Below are positions 7,817 through 15,725 of a stretch of 60,472 bases of DNA, one piece after another. Source of the stretch: Caryophanales bacterium UBA4694 (lineage in GTDB: Bacteria > Bacillota_I > Bacilli_A > RFN20 > CAG-288); assembly GCA_002404835.1 (NCBI GenBank), contig DHKM01000045.1, positions 1 through 60,472 on the forward strand. Reading direction: 5' to 3'. Numbering within the stretch: position 1 is the stretch's first letter; the number at the start of each line of letters is the position of its first letter. Position numbers and translations under genes: made by a program. The notes beneath the pieces were generated by a model. It saw nothing but the letters and a program-made list of their open reading frames with translations, searched no databases and was not told the DNA's origin.

Positions 7817-8479
7817 TCAATGGTTGACTATGACTTCCATCAATCTTGTCTTCAACTGTTGGACGGAAGAACATACATTTCCAGGATTCTTTTCTTCGAG
7901 CAACTTCTGATATTCTTTGTCGTGGCTGTACCCGGCGGATAGAATTTCAGTCTGAATGTTTCTCATCATCCTGATGTCATCGAGCGTATCTCCGATATAG
8001 AGAACTTCGTTTTTATCTAATGAAAAATCCTTGAAGAGGGAAGTTAGACTCTCTTCTTTATTGGTTCCGGAATCGCTGCCTGTATATGTCTTTTGAAAAT
8101 AAGGTTCCAATTGCATGTCATGAAGTGAAATATCCAAAGTCTCTCGGCTTCTTCCAGTGACAAGAAGCGTTAGAATGCTTTTTTCTTTCAAAGAAGAAAG
8201 AATATCCAAAATTCCATCGAAAGGTCTAAGATCTTTGGCAAGCTCACGATAATAAACCAAGCAGTTCTTCCAAGCTTCTTCTTTTTTGCCTGGAGGCACG
8301 ATAGAGGAAATGATTCCTCGTTCGGTCGGACCATAGTGACTGGTTATTTCATCCTTGGAAACAGAAAAACACCCAACAGAAGTTAGGGCTTTAGACATCG
8401 ATAGGTTTTCGATTTCCATGGAGTCGGTAAGAGTACCATCAAAATCGAAGACAATGGCTTTTTTGCTTCTCGGTTTCAT
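7817..8479 (-). CDS. HAD-superfamily hydrolase (phosphoglycolate phosphatase-like)
   Basis: Protein of 220 aa with HAD motif I FDFDGTLTDS (Asp12 nucleophile, Asp14 acid/base), motif II LVTGRS, a lysine in the motif III region, and motif IV GDTLDDI. The helical cap between motif I and II fits the C1-cap subfamily of Gph/PgmB-like enzymes. The substrate is probably a small phosphorylated metabolite and cannot be named. It is the first gene of the run leading into two mgtE genes, 28 bases upstream of the second gene. Its ATG has no Shine-Dalgarno, and a -10-like TAAAAT sits 9 nt ahead. Confidence 0.8.
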   Translation of the reverse strand: MKPRSKKAIVFDFDGTLTDSMEIENLSMSKALTSVGCFSVSKDEITSHYGPTERGIISSIVPPGKKEEAWKNCLVYYRELAKDLRPFDGILDILSSLKEKSILTLLVTGRSRETLDISLHDMQLEPYFQKTYTGSDSGTNKEESLTSLFKDFSLDKNEVLYIGDTLDDIRMMRNIQTEILSAGYSHDKEYQKLLEEKNPGNVCSSVQQLKTRLMEVIVNH

Positions 8480-8488
8480 ATCGCTATC

Positions 8489-8494
8489 ATTTTA
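8489..8494 (-). promoter_or_regulatory. -10 box of the HAD-mgtE run
   Basis: Minus-strand TAAAAT lies 9 nt before the start codon at 8479 with no ribosome binding site between. The -35 position (8512-8517) reads TATTTC, which is weak. Confidence 0.35.
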
Positions 8495-8564
8495 CCAAAC
8501 AAGAGGGAAAAGAAATAGAAAAGAATAAAGAAAATGATTTCACTAAGATACGTTAAAAGGCAAA

Positions 8565-8609
8565 TAAAAAACCGCGAGCCTGTCTGCTTTGAAAATCAGA
8601 CAAGTTCGC
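8565..8609 (-). terminator. Terminator after rubrerythrin
   Basis: A 13-bp stem (8574-8586 with 8597-8609) has one mismatch and one G-U pair on the minus-strand RNA, and is followed by TTTTTTATTT. Confidence 0.85.
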
Positions 8610-8635
8610 AGCTGATCCATCAGTTATCTATTTCG

Positions 8636-9190
8636 TTATTTAGACCAATCGTAGTTTACGACTTCAGGCAAGAAGGAATTCTTGTGTCCGCATAACGGGC
8701 AGACGCTAGGAGCGGTCGGACCGATATGGATATGTCCACAGACCTGGCATTTCCACACAGTGATAGCACCTTCCTTGATGGTGACTTTGTTGGTCTTAAG
8801 AGCTTCAAGCATGGCTTTATATCTGGCTTCATGTCTTCTTTCCACTTCGGCGACCATATCCATTTTGGCTGCGATTTCCGGGAAACCTTCTTCTCTTGCT
8901 GTCTTGGCAAATTCAGGATACATGGAAGTCCATTCTCCGTTTTCTCCGTTTGCGGCATCCTCAAGGTTGGCTGCGGTAGTCGGAATGTTTCCGCCATGCA
9001 AATACTTGAACCAAAGTTCGGCGTGTTCGTTTTCGTTTTTGCTAGTTTCTTCGAACAAATCGGCGAAATTATACCAGCCTTCCTTCTTTGCTACAGAAGC
9101 ATAATAAGCGTATTTGGTATGCGCTTGACTTTCTCCGGCAAATGCTGCCTGAAGATTCTTCTCAGTCTTGGTGCCTTTTAAATCTTTCAT
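8636..9190 (-). CDS. Rubrerythrin
   Basis: Protein of 184 aa that reduces hydrogen peroxide in anaerobes using a diiron site and a rubredoxin-type iron. The N-terminal four-helix domain shows FAGESQAHTKY, EETSKNENEHAELW and EVERRHEARY, which supply the diiron glutamates and histidine. The C-terminal ~40 residues hold two CxxC pairs (CQVCG and CPLCG) for the FeCys4 centre. AAAGGAG precedes the ATG. It appears monocistronic, bounded by terminators, with a TAAAAT -10 upstream. I see no PerR box. It suggests an anaerobic or microaerobic host. Confidence 0.95.
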   Translation of the reverse strand: MKDLKGTKTEKNLQAAFAGESQAHTKYAYYASVAKKEGWYNFADLFEETSKNENEHAELWFKYLHGGNIPTTAANLEDAANGENGEWTSMYPEFAKTAREEGFPEIAAKMDMVAEVERRHEARYKAMLEALKTNKVTIKEGAITVWKCQVCGHIHIGPTAPSVCPLCGHKNSFLPEVVNYDWSK

Positions 9191-9262
9191 AATGTTTCTC
9201 CTTTCGGCATGGATATTTTACCATGTTTTAGAATGGAAAAGGAAAGAACGCTCAAAAACAAA

Positions 9263-9282
9263 CAAAAAGGCCTGCGACAGGC
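9263..9282 (-). terminator. Terminator after the GT4 gene
   Basis: Minus-strand GCCTG-TCG-CAGGC, a 5-bp GC-rich stem with a 3-nt loop, is followed by CTTTTTGTTTGTTTTT. Confidence 0.7.
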
Positions 9283-9295
9283 AAGCCTAATGATA

Positions 9296-10546
9296 TCAGT
9301 TGTTTTCAAGCCCGCACAGACGAGCCGCTTTGCGGATTTTCCTTCTTTCTTTGCAAGTGGAATAGAACGGCTTTCGTACTCCGCTTTTTTCCTCTTCGTT
9401 TTCTTTGATTGCTTTTTCAAACATGGCTTCAAGCTGGTTGACGCATTTATCCAAGGCGAAACTCTTTCCGTATTCGGAATAGATCGGAGAAAGTTCTTTG
9501 ACAACATCTGGATTTTCGATAAAATACTCGATTCTTTCCTGAAGGGAACGATAGTCACCTGCTTCGAAAAGGCAGCGCTTGTCTCGGGCAAAATGATTGG
9601 TAGCGGAGACCTTAGAATTTGAAATAATCGGTACCTTTCCGCAACTGAATGCTTCGATACAGGCGATTGCTTCGCTTTCGGCATCCGAGGCATGAATATA
9701 AAGATCCGAATAATTGATGATGGAATACAACTGCTTCTGATCGACGAATTCGAATCGGCATGGATTTTTCAGATATTTTCTGGAAAGCTTTTCAAGATAC
9801 TCTTTCTTTGGACCCTGACCGCATAAGATCAGCTGAATCTCATCATTGTATTTGCTGTTTCCGATGGCCTTGATGATGAGATCTTGTCTTTTTTCTCCGG
9901 ACAATCGTCCGATCATAAGAATAATGTACTTATCCTTCAAATCATCTGGCTTTTCCATCATTTCGGGAACGAACCTGGAAGCTACACCATTGGAAATCGG
10001 GAAGATATCATTTTTGTAATGATGTTTTATCATCTGTTCTTTCATCATCAAAGAAGGAGTATGTACGTTTCTTGTGAAACGATACATATTATGTTTGAAA
10101 TACCAATAGATGAAGGAATTCACAAAACCAATGTGTCCCATCCCGATATTATAGGAAACATTTTCCGGTTGGACATGCATCGCGCTGGTTACGGCAATTC
10201 CCATTGCATTGGCAATATGGCGAATCTGATTCTCCAGAAGGAATGGCATCATAACATGGACTACGTCAGAACCCTTGATGAATTCTGATACCTTCCGATA
10301 ATCTTTTTTTCTGATCATGGACAAGATCATTCCATTTTCATGGATGATTTTATCGAACGGACCTAGACTGAATTCGTCTGCCTTCAGAACTTTATATTCC
10401 GAAAGATCGGAATGGTTTTTCGGGACGAATCCGATGAATTTGACATTATGGCCATGTTGTTGCAGGACCTTAGCAGTTCTCATGGCAGTGACGGTTGTGC
10501 CGTTGTTCAAAGCACCGATCATGTCGATTACAAATACTATGTTCAT
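9296..10546 (-). CDS. Glycosyltransferase family 4
   Basis: Protein of 416 aa with a GT-B fold. The N-terminal nucleotide-like domain starts MNIVFVIDMIGALNNGT and includes AKVLQQHGHNVKFIG; the C-terminal donor-binding domain has LMIGRLSGEKRQDLII, LILCGQGPKKEYL and the ESEAIACIEAFSCG segment, which is the EX7E donor motif. This fold adds a sugar from a nucleotide-sugar to a lipid or glycan, as in glycolipid or capsule synthesis. The acceptor cannot be told. TAGGAG precedes the ATG; it lies 25 bases after the pseudouridine synthase stop on the same strand, so the two are probably co-transcribed. Confidence 0.85.
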   Translation of the reverse strand: MNIVFVIDMIGALNNGTTVTAMRTAKVLQQHGHNVKFIGFVPKNHSDLSEYKVLKADEFSLGPFDKIIHENGMILSMIRKKDYRKVSEFIKGSDVVHVMMPFLLENQIRHIANAMGIAVTSAMHVQPENVSYNIGMGHIGFVNSFIYWYFKHNMYRFTRNVHTPSLMMKEQMIKHHYKNDIFPISNGVASRFVPEMMEKPDDLKDKYIILMIGRLSGEKRQDLIIKAIGNSKYNDEIQLILCGQGPKKEYLEKLSRKYLKNPCRFEFVDQKQLYSIINYSDLYIHASDAESEAIACIEAFSCGKVPIISNSKVSATNHFARDKRCLFEAGDYRSLQERIEYFIENPDVVKELSPIYSEYGKSFALDKCVNQLEAMFEKAIKENEEEKSGVRKPFYSTCKERRKIRKAARLCGLENN

Positions 10547-10571
10547 TGTTACTCCTACGGAAAAATTCTAA

Positions 10572-11264
10572 CTACTTTGGTTCAACATTACAATTGTTTT
10601 GCTTTTTAACTGTTTCTATCTTCTTTGAGGATAGCCATAAAGGCTCCAAATGAAATCTGCTTTTTCTAAGTCCGGATTCTTTAGGAAATTCCAACTCATA
10701 TTCATTCAAGAACATACGGCTTGATTTATCTTTCGAATATTTAACATCGCCAATCAACGTAAGACCCAAAGTTTTGCAAGCCAAACGGATTTGGTTTCTT
10801 CTGCCTGTCTTGATATCTATCTTCAGGACACTGCCAAGTTTGTTGTTGTGATCGCATTCCAAATAGGTGATGGCTCTTTTTCCTTTTTCTTTGTCTTTTG
10901 TGACAAATACATTCCCGGATTTTGGATCAAAGGCAAGATATTGATCAACCTTCATTCTCTTGCCTGGTTCTATAGATTCTTTGACAATAGCTTCATAATG
11001 TCGAATTACATTTCCTTGTTCGAAATAAGATTGTAATTTTTCTTTCATGCTTATGCTTTTGCTGAAAACCACGAGACCAGAAGTATCTCTATCCAAACGA
11101 TGAACGATGAATACTCTTTGTTTTTTGTTATTCAAGTATTCTCTTACATAATGATAAAGATTGTGTCGATCATCTTTATCTGTGGCAACAGAAAGAAGTC
11201 CGGATTTTTTGATGACTACGATTATATCTTTATCTTCGTAATAAATGTCAAATGAACGTTTCAT
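10572..11264 (-). CDS. RluA-family pseudouridine synthase
   Basis: Protein of 230 aa that isomerises uridine to pseudouridine in rRNA or tRNA. The catalytic motif HRLDRDTSGLVVFSKS (about residues 55-70) contains the nucleophilic aspartate. GRRNQIR and LIGDVKYS are the other conserved RluA blocks. The protein is compact: there is no N-terminal S4 domain, as in RluA/TruC-like forms. Target site unknown. The start has no Shine-Dalgarno; TATACT lies 8 nt before the ATG, so the message may be leaderless. Divergent from upp. Confidence 0.88.
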   Translation of the reverse strand: MKRSFDIYYEDKDIIVVIKKSGLLSVATDKDDRHNLYHYVREYLNNKKQRVFIVHRLDRDTSGLVVFSKSISMKEKLQSYFEQGNVIRHYEAIVKESIEPGKRMKVDQYLAFDPKSGNVFVTKDKEKGKRAITYLECDHNNKLGSVLKIDIKTGRRNQIRLACKTLGLTLIGDVKYSKDKSSRMFLNEYELEFPKESGLRKSRFHLEPLWLSSKKIETVKKQNNCNVEPK

Positions 11265-11272
11265 ATTTTTTT

Positions 11273-11278
11273 AGTATA
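11273..11278 (-). promoter_or_regulatory. -10 box of the pseudouridine synthase gene
   Basis: Minus-strand TATACT sits 8 nt before the ATG at 11264 with an A-run between and no ribosome binding site. No clear -35. Confidence 0.35.
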
Positions 11279-11351
11279 TCATACGGAGATGAATTTTTAT
11301 CTTGAAAGTGGTTATTTTAAAAATATTGTGTGAAAATGCAAAAAAATAACA

Positions 11352-11357
11352 TATAAT
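11352..11357 (+). promoter_or_regulatory. -10 box of upp
   Basis: Perfect TATAAT 27 bases before the upp ATG. The best TTG-type -35 (TTGTGT, 11326-11331) is at a long 20-bp spacing. Confidence 0.5.
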
Positions 11358-11384
11358 AGAAACCTAGGAAAGCGAGGCAAAAAT

Positions 11385-12047
11385 ATGGCCAATTTCGATT
11401 TGAAGAAATACCCCAATGTCACCGTCCTAGATCATCCGTTATTGCAGCATAAGATTACTCTTTTGAGAGATGTTCACACTGGAACCAACGAATTCCGTAC
11501 CTTAGTCAAGGAAATCGCAATCATGGAAGGATATGAGGCTTTACGTCACCTTCCGACAGAAATGGTAGAAATCCAGACTCCGATTGAAAAGGCTATGTGC
11601 CCGATTGTCAGCGGAAAGAAGCTCTGCTTCGTTCCGATTCTCCGTGCCGGTCTTGGTATGGTTGATGGACTTCTTGAACTAGTCCCTTCTGCCAAGGTAG
11701 GACATATCGGTCTCTACCGTGACGAAGAAACACATGAACCACATGAATATTATTTCAAGATGCCCTATGATGTCGACCAGAGAGAAATCTACATCGTAGA
11801 TCCAATGTTTGCTACTGGCGGAAGTGCTATTGATGCCGTCAAACTTCTGGAAAAGCATGGTGTCAAGAAAGAGAATATGCATTTTATTGCTATCATTGCT
11901 GCTCCGGAAGGAGTAGAGGCATTCTGCAAAGAAAATCCAAATCTTCCTGTAACAATCGGATGCTTGGATCGTTGCCTAAATGATAAAGCCTACATCTGCC
12001 CAGGCCTTGGCGATGCCGGAGACAGAATCTTCGGAACAATCAAATAA
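11385..12047 (+). CDS. upp: Uracil phosphoribosyltransferase
   Basis: Protein of 220 aa (family about 209) that makes UMP from uracil and PRPP in pyrimidine salvage. The PRPP-binding loop reads VDPMFATGGSA (about residues 137-147). The uracil-binding region near the C-terminus (GLGDAGDRIFGT) is intact. AGCGAGG is the ribosome binding site. The gene is monocistronic, with its own promoter and a long terminator downstream. Confidence 0.96.
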   Translation: MANFDLKKYPNVTVLDHPLLQHKITLLRDVHTGTNEFRTLVKEIAIMEGYEALRHLPTEMVEIQTPIEKAMCPIVSGKKLCFVPILRAGLGMVDGLLELVPSAKVGHIGLYRDEETHEPHEYYFKMPYDVDQREIYIVDPMFATGGSAIDAVKLLEKHGVKKENMHFIAIIAAPEGVEAFCKENPNLPVTIGCLDRCLNDKAYICPGLGDAGDRIFGTIK

Positions 12048-12062
12048 ACTCTACCGAAAAAC

Positions 12063-12095
12063 AAGTGGCTACCTTAACCGGTGGCTGCTTTTTTT
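12063..12095 (+). terminator. Terminator after upp
   Basis: AAGTGGCTACC (12063-12073) pairs with GGTGGCTGCTT (12080-12090), 11 bp with three G-U pairs, and is followed by a T-run. Confidence 0.85.
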
Positions 12096-12139
12096 GTTCG
12101 GAAAAAAGCGTTAAGTTTCATCACATAACGAGAATCGAT

Positions 12140-12145
12140 TATAAT
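12140..12145 (+). promoter_or_regulatory. -10 box of nfo
   Basis: TATAAT 20 bases before the nfo ATG; the -35 position (12117-12122) reads TTCATC. Confidence 0.5.
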
Positions 12146-12165
12146 GACCGAGAAAGAGGTGAAGC

Positions 12166-12999
12166 ATGATCTATATTGGAAACCACGTCTCCATAAAAGA
12201 CGGATATTATCAGATGGCAGAAAAAGAAAAGGAACTCGGTGGGAATACATTTGCGTTCTTTACAAGGAATCCTAGAGGAGGAAAGGACAAAGAACTTTGT
12301 CAGGAAGAAGCTGATAGACTTGTTTGTTTTCTTAAGAAAAACGGCTTCGGTAAGTTGGTTGCCCATCTGCCGTATACGATGAATCTTTGCTCAGATAAGG
12401 AAAACATCAGAGAATATTCCATAGAAATGTTAAAGAAAGACCTTTGCAAGATGGAAAAGATTCCAGGACAGTATCTTAATTTTCATCCTGGAAGCAGGTT
12501 GACGAATTCCTTGGAAGATGCCATTGACCTGATTTCCGATTCCTTGAATCAAGTCCTGACTGAAAACCAGACTACAACGGTTCTTCTGGAAACCATGGCC
12601 GGAAAAGGCAGCGAAGTAGGTAGAACTTTCGAGGAAATAGAATCGATTATCGAAAAGGTCGAAAGAAAAGACAAAATCGGAGTATGTTTTGACACTTGCC
12701 ATGTTTTTGATGCCGGATATGACATCGTCAATCATCTGGATGATGTTCTTGAGTCGTTTGATCGAACAATTGGAATAGAGAAGCTCTGTGCAGTCCATCT
12801 CAATGACAGCAAGAATCCGCTTGGCTCGCACAAAGACAGACATGAAAAACTCGGATATGGATATTTAGGGAAAGAGGCAATCATGAGAATTATCCGTCAT
12901 CCTCTTCTTCAGAATAAACCGTTTATCTTGGAAACCCCTAATGACGATTATGGTTATATGTCGGAAATATCCTTTGTGAAGGAGACGATGACTGAATGA
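12166..12999 (+). CDS. nfo: Endonuclease IV (AP endonuclease)
   Basis: Protein of 277 aa, a TIM-barrel with three metal ions that cuts 5' of abasic sites in base-excision repair. Family metal-ligand motifs are visible in order: GNHVSI at the start, LNFHPGSR (about residues 105-112), LLETMAGKGSEVGR, CFDTCHVFDAGYD and VHLNDSKNPLGSHKDRHEKLGYG. AGAGGTGAAGC is the ribosome binding site. It stands alone between upp and the infC operon. It would act after MutM, encoded near 31000. Confidence 0.96.
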   Translation: MIYIGNHVSIKDGYYQMAEKEKELGGNTFAFFTRNPRGGKDKELCQEEADRLVCFLKKNGFGKLVAHLPYTMNLCSDKENIREYSIEMLKKDLCKMEKIPGQYLNFHPGSRLTNSLEDAIDLISDSLNQVLTENQTTTVLLETMAGKGSEVGRTFEEIESIIEKVERKDKIGVCFDTCHVFDAGYDIVNHLDDVLESFDRTIGIEKLCAVHLNDSKNPLGSHKDRHEKLGYGYLGKEAIMRIIRHPLLQNKPFILETPNDDYGYMSEISFVKETMTE

Positions 13000-13023
13000 A
13001 ACTGTCTGTCGTCTAAAAATATA

Positions 13024-13052
13024 TTGACAAACATTGACAAACCGAGTATATT
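13024..13052 (+). promoter_or_regulatory. Promoter of infC-rpmI-rplT
   Basis: TTGACA (13024-13029), a 17-bp spacer and TATATT (13047-13052) make a near-consensus sigma-A promoter. A second TTGACA (13034-13039) lies within a perfect tandem repeat of ATTGACAAAC (13023-13042). Confidence 0.85.
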
Positions 13053-13059
13053 CTTTATT

Positions 13060-13254
13060 GCGAAAATTTCGCGATAGGAAAGTAGAACTCCCGTTCTCAC
13101 CGGATTGAATTATGTTTCAATCGGTCAAATGCCATAGAAAACAGAATGAAACATTCAAAATTATTTTTTGGATGTTGTTGTGATGTTTGTCATGTGTATA
13201 ACGGGTTCTCTACTGGGAATCCGTTTTTTTCGTAAACATAGGGGGATTAGTCTT
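13060..13254 (+). promoter_or_regulatory. infC leader (L20-type) with attenuator
   Basis: About 195 nt of untranslated leader precede infC. It contains AGAAC/GTTCT (13084-13097), a hairpin ACC-G-GATTGAA/TTCAATC-GGT (13099-13125), and a terminator at 13201-13230. Firmicutes infC-rpmI-rplT operons are known to be attenuated by L20 binding to such a leader. The position and terminator fit; the L20 binding fold itself was not modelled. Confidence 0.7.
13201..13230 (+). terminator. infC leader attenuator terminator
   Basis: ACGGGTTC (13201-13208) pairs with GAATCCGT (13217-13224), 8 bp with one G-U pair, followed by seven Ts. It lies upstream of the infC start, so it would terminate before any coding sequence. 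Confidence 0.85.
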
Positions 13255-13824
13255 ATACCTAATAATATCAATTATCCGCGTGGAAACAATCGACAGTTCA
13301 GACCGAAGGGAAAATTCAACAGCGATCTCGTCAACGAAAGAATCCACTTCAAAGAAGTTATGGTCATCGGACCCGAAGGAGAATCCTTAGGCGTACTTCC
13401 GATGAGAGTGGCTCAACAGAAATCCATTGATTATGGAATGGATCTTCTCTGTGTTGCGCCTCAGGCACACCCGCCTGTCTGCAAGATCTTGGATTATGGA
13501 AAATACAAGTTCGAAAAGGACAAGAAGGAAAAGGATGCCAAGAAGAATCAGAAGAAAACTGTCATTAAGGAAATTCGTTTCACTGCCACAACCGATAAAC
13601 ATGACTTGGAAACCAAGGCCAAAGCAGCCATCAAGTTCTTGCAGGCTGATATGAAGGTCAAGGTTGCCGTCTTCATCAAGGGTAGAATGGCCACTCGTAT
13701 GGATATCGTGGAAGAAACACTGAATACCTTCCTCGACTTCATCAAGGACTATGGAACCTGTGAGAAGAAGCCGGAATTATTAGGCAGAGATTACTTCGTC
13801 ATGGTCAGTCCGAACAAGAAATAG
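13255..13824 (+). CDS. infC: Translation initiation factor IF-3
   Basis: Protein of 189 aa that binds the 30S subunit, blocks premature 50S joining and checks start-codon pairing. The N-domain contains LVNERIHFKEVMVIGPEGESLGV, then a lysine-rich linker, then the C-domain with IKEIRFTATTDKHDLETKAK. I place the start at the AUA codon at 13255: GGGGGA (13241-13246) lies 8 nt upstream, the reading frame begins after the attenuator, and there is no in-frame ATG nearby. An in-frame TTG at 13168 lies upstream of the terminator and is unlikely. IF-3 genes commonly use AUU, AUC or AUA starts, allowing IF-3 to repress its own translation. Confidence 0.9.
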   Translation: MPNNINYPRGNNRQFRPKGKFNSDLVNERIHFKEVMVIGPEGESLGVLPMRVAQQKSIDYGMDLLCVAPQAHPPVCKILDYGKYKFEKDKKEKDAKKNQKKTVIKEIRFTATTDKHDLETKAKAAIKFLQADMKVKVAVFIKGRMATRMDIVEETLNTFLDFIKDYGTCEKKPELLGRDYFVMVSPNKK

Positions 13825-13837
13825 GAGGAGAAACACT

Positions 13838-14032
13838 ATGCCAAAAATGAAGAGTAAGCGTGCAGCTGTCAAGAGATTCAGAATTACAGCTGATGGTAAG
13901 GTCAAGAAGTGGAACCAGAATACTTCTCACCTTTCACACAACAAACAGCACAAGAACATCGTTCACAATCGTAAGGCCAGATATCTGAATAGCGTTCAGT
14001 CTAAGAAGATGAAGGCTCTTATCAGCAAGTAA
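13838..14032 (+). CDS. rpmI: 50S ribosomal protein L35
   Basis: Protein of 64 aa, very basic, beginning MPKMKSKRAAVKRFRIT with the KVKKWNQNTSHLSHNK segment of L35. AGGAGG precedes the ATG. It sits 13 bases after infC, as in most bacteria. Confidence 0.97.
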   Translation: MPKMKSKRAAVKRFRITADGKVKKWNQNTSHLSHNKQHKNIVHNRKARYLNSVQSKKMKALISK

Positions 14033-14050
14033 TGAGAGGAGAGAGTTACC

Positions 14051-14419
14051 ATGAGAGTTAAGGGTGGAACCGTTAGACACGCTAATAGAAAGCGTATCAT
14101 GAAAAGAGCCGAAGGTTATTTCGGCGCAAGACATAGACTTTATAAGACTGCCAAAGAATCGGTCATGAGAGCTGACTGGTATTCCTTCAACGGCCGTAAG
14201 GAACGTAAACAGGATTATCGTAAGCTTTGGATCAGAAGAATCTCTGCCGCCTGCAAATTGAATGGCACCAGCTATTCTCAGTTCATGTTCGGTCTCAAGT
14301 TGGCCAATGTTGAGCTCAACAGAAAGATGCTTTCTGAAATTGCAGCAACCAATCCGGATCAGTTCAAGAACCTTGTCGAAGTTTCTTCCAAGGCCATTGT
14401 TGATTCCAAGAACGCCTAA
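14051..14419 (+). CDS. rplT: 50S ribosomal protein L20
   Basis: Protein of 122 aa. It starts MRVKGGTVRHANRKRIMKRAEGYFGARHRLYKTAKESV, the long basic extension of L20, and has the globular C-domain WIRRISAACKLNGTSYSQFM. It is an early 23S rRNA assembly protein and the usual repressor of its own operon through the infC leader. AGAGGAGAGAG is upstream of the ATG. Confidence 0.97.
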   Translation: MRVKGGTVRHANRKRIMKRAEGYFGARHRLYKTAKESVMRADWYSFNGRKERKQDYRKLWIRRISAACKLNGTSYSQFMFGLKLANVELNRKMLSEIAATNPDQFKNLVEVSSKAIVDSKNA

Positions 14420-14430
14420 TAGACAACAAT

Positions 14431-14472
14431 ACACAATCTGTCATTGTCAGAATGATGGGTTGTGTTTTTTTT
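14431..14472 (+). terminator. Terminator after rplT
   Basis: ACACAA (14431-14436) pairs with TTGTGT (14460-14465), with an inner TGTCATT/AATGATG stem, followed by eight Ts. Confidence 0.88.
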
Positions 14473-14477
14473 ATGCT

Positions 14478-14526
14478 CAAAACAAAAGACTGCCATATTG
14501 AACCTTGGAGTTCGGTCTGGCAGTCT
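14478..14526 (-). terminator. Terminator after thiI
   Basis: Minus-strand AGACTGCCA/TGGCAGTCT, a perfect 9-bp stem (14487-14495 with 14518-14526), is followed by TTTTGTTTTG. Inside it, GAAC/GTTC can form a small apical stem. Confidence 0.88.
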
Positions 14527-14536
14527 GTTTTGTTTT

Positions 14537-15724
14537 CTAGAATTCTTCTTCCTCTTTATCTTCCGTGATATGTTCCACTTGAACGTTTTTCACGCATTCT
14601 TTGACCATGCTTTCAAAATCAAATTTGGACTCGATTTCCTCGACTACTTCGAGCTTAGGATGCGTAACCGGATCCTTTAAGGTGAAGATAGTACAGCAAT
14701 CCTCATATGGTCTTATGGAAATATCATAAGTGCCGATATCTTTCGCTAAGTCGATGATCTCTGTCTTATCCATACAGGCAAGCGGACGGATCATGGGAAG
14801 ATTGGAGACTGTTTCGATGACCTGCATGCTATAGAGCGTCTGGGAAGCAACCTGTCCGATGGACTCTCCGGAAGAAAGAACCAGATCATTGTGCTGACGG
14901 GCGATGCGTTCCGAGATTCTTAGCATCATTCTTCTCATTATGGTTACGCAGTAGGATGGACCGGCCACCTCATAGATCTTCTTTTCAAGATCGGTGAATG
15001 GAACGATGTATAGCTTGATATCCGGCTGGTACTGAGTCATCACTTTCAGAAGATCGTGGATCTTATCGATGACTTTGCTTGAGGTATACGGCGGAGCGGC
15101 AAAATGGATGCATTCGAGTTTTACGCCGCGTTTCATCATGAGATAGCTGGCTACTGGTGAATCGATGCCTCCGGAAATGAGAAGCAAGGATTTTCCCGCA
15201 ATCCCGAGCGGATAACCTCCCATTCCTTTTTCCTTGATGGCATAGACATAGGTGGCATCCTCACGGATCATGATATGGATATGAAGTTCGGGATTATGTA
15301 CATCGACTTTGGATGTTGCTACATTTCTCAGAATATGGCCTCCGATGGCACGGTTGATCTCATCGGAATGCATCGGAAAGTCCTTATAGACTCTTTTGGT
15401 CTCGACCTTGAATGTCGTCTTTCCGGAAATCCGGTAAAGTCTCAATGCTTCTTCCTTTATCTTTTCGATATCGTTCTCGATTGCCTTTGCCAAAGCAAAA
15501 GAACCGATTCCGGGAACCTTCTTCAGCTGTTTCTTGACATCATCGTAATTTTCGCCGTTCAAAAGGACATAGATGTGATCCTTCTTGACTTCCACCTCGG
15601 CTGTCTTGAACTCTTTCAAAGCATGTTTTACGTTTTTCCCAAGAAGTCGGATGAAATCCATAATGTTCTTTCCTTTGGTGCTGAGTTCACCAAAGAAAAT
15701 CATAATCATATCGCTGCTTGTCAT
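14537..15724 (-). CDS. thiI: tRNA 4-thiouridine synthase / sulfurtransferase ThiI
   Basis: Protein of 395 aa. Domain order is an N-terminal ferredoxin-like domain (IMIFFGELSTKGKN), THUMP (about residues 60-165, HPDxxVHIxIRED-like segment), and a PP-loop ATPase with SGGIDSPVASYLMMKRG. It adenylates U8 of tRNA and inserts sulfur to make s4U, and may also serve thiamine synthesis. It has no C-terminal rhodanese domain, as in Bacillus, so sulfur would come directly from the desulfurase encoded one base upstream. AAGGAG precedes the ATG. Last gene of the ccpA-ezrA-nifS-thiI run. Confidence 0.95.
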   Translation of the reverse strand: MTSSDMIMIFFGELSTKGKNIMDFIRLLGKNVKHALKEFKTAEVEVKKDHIYVLLNGENYDDVKKQLKKVPGIGSFALAKAIENDIEKIKEEALRLYRISGKTTFKVETKRVYKDFPMHSDEINRAIGGHILRNVATSKVDVHNPELHIHIMIREDATYVYAIKEKGMGGYPLGIAGKSLLLISGGIDSPVASYLMMKRGVKLECIHFAAPPYTSSKVIDKIHDLLKVMTQYQPDIKLYIVPFTDLEKKIYEVAGPSYCVTIMRRMMLRISERIARQHNDLVLSSGESIGQVASQTLYSMQVIETVSNLPMIRPLACMDKTEIIDLAKDIGTYDISIRPYEDCCTIFTLKDPVTHPKLEVVEEIESKFDFESMVKECVKNVQVEHITEDKEEEEF

Positions 15725-15725
15725 A

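Noticed and set aside
8480..8635. Magnesium (M-box) riboswitch before the mgtE run
   Set aside because: The region holds the rubrerythrin terminator and a promoter; there is no room or conserved core for an M-box.
9191..9260. PerR box before rubrerythrin
   Set aside because: No TTATAAT-type inverted repeat is found; only a TAAAAT -10 is visible.
13168..13254. TTG start for infC at 13168
   Set aside because: It would place the attenuator terminator within the coding region and adds hydrophobic residues unknown in IF-3.
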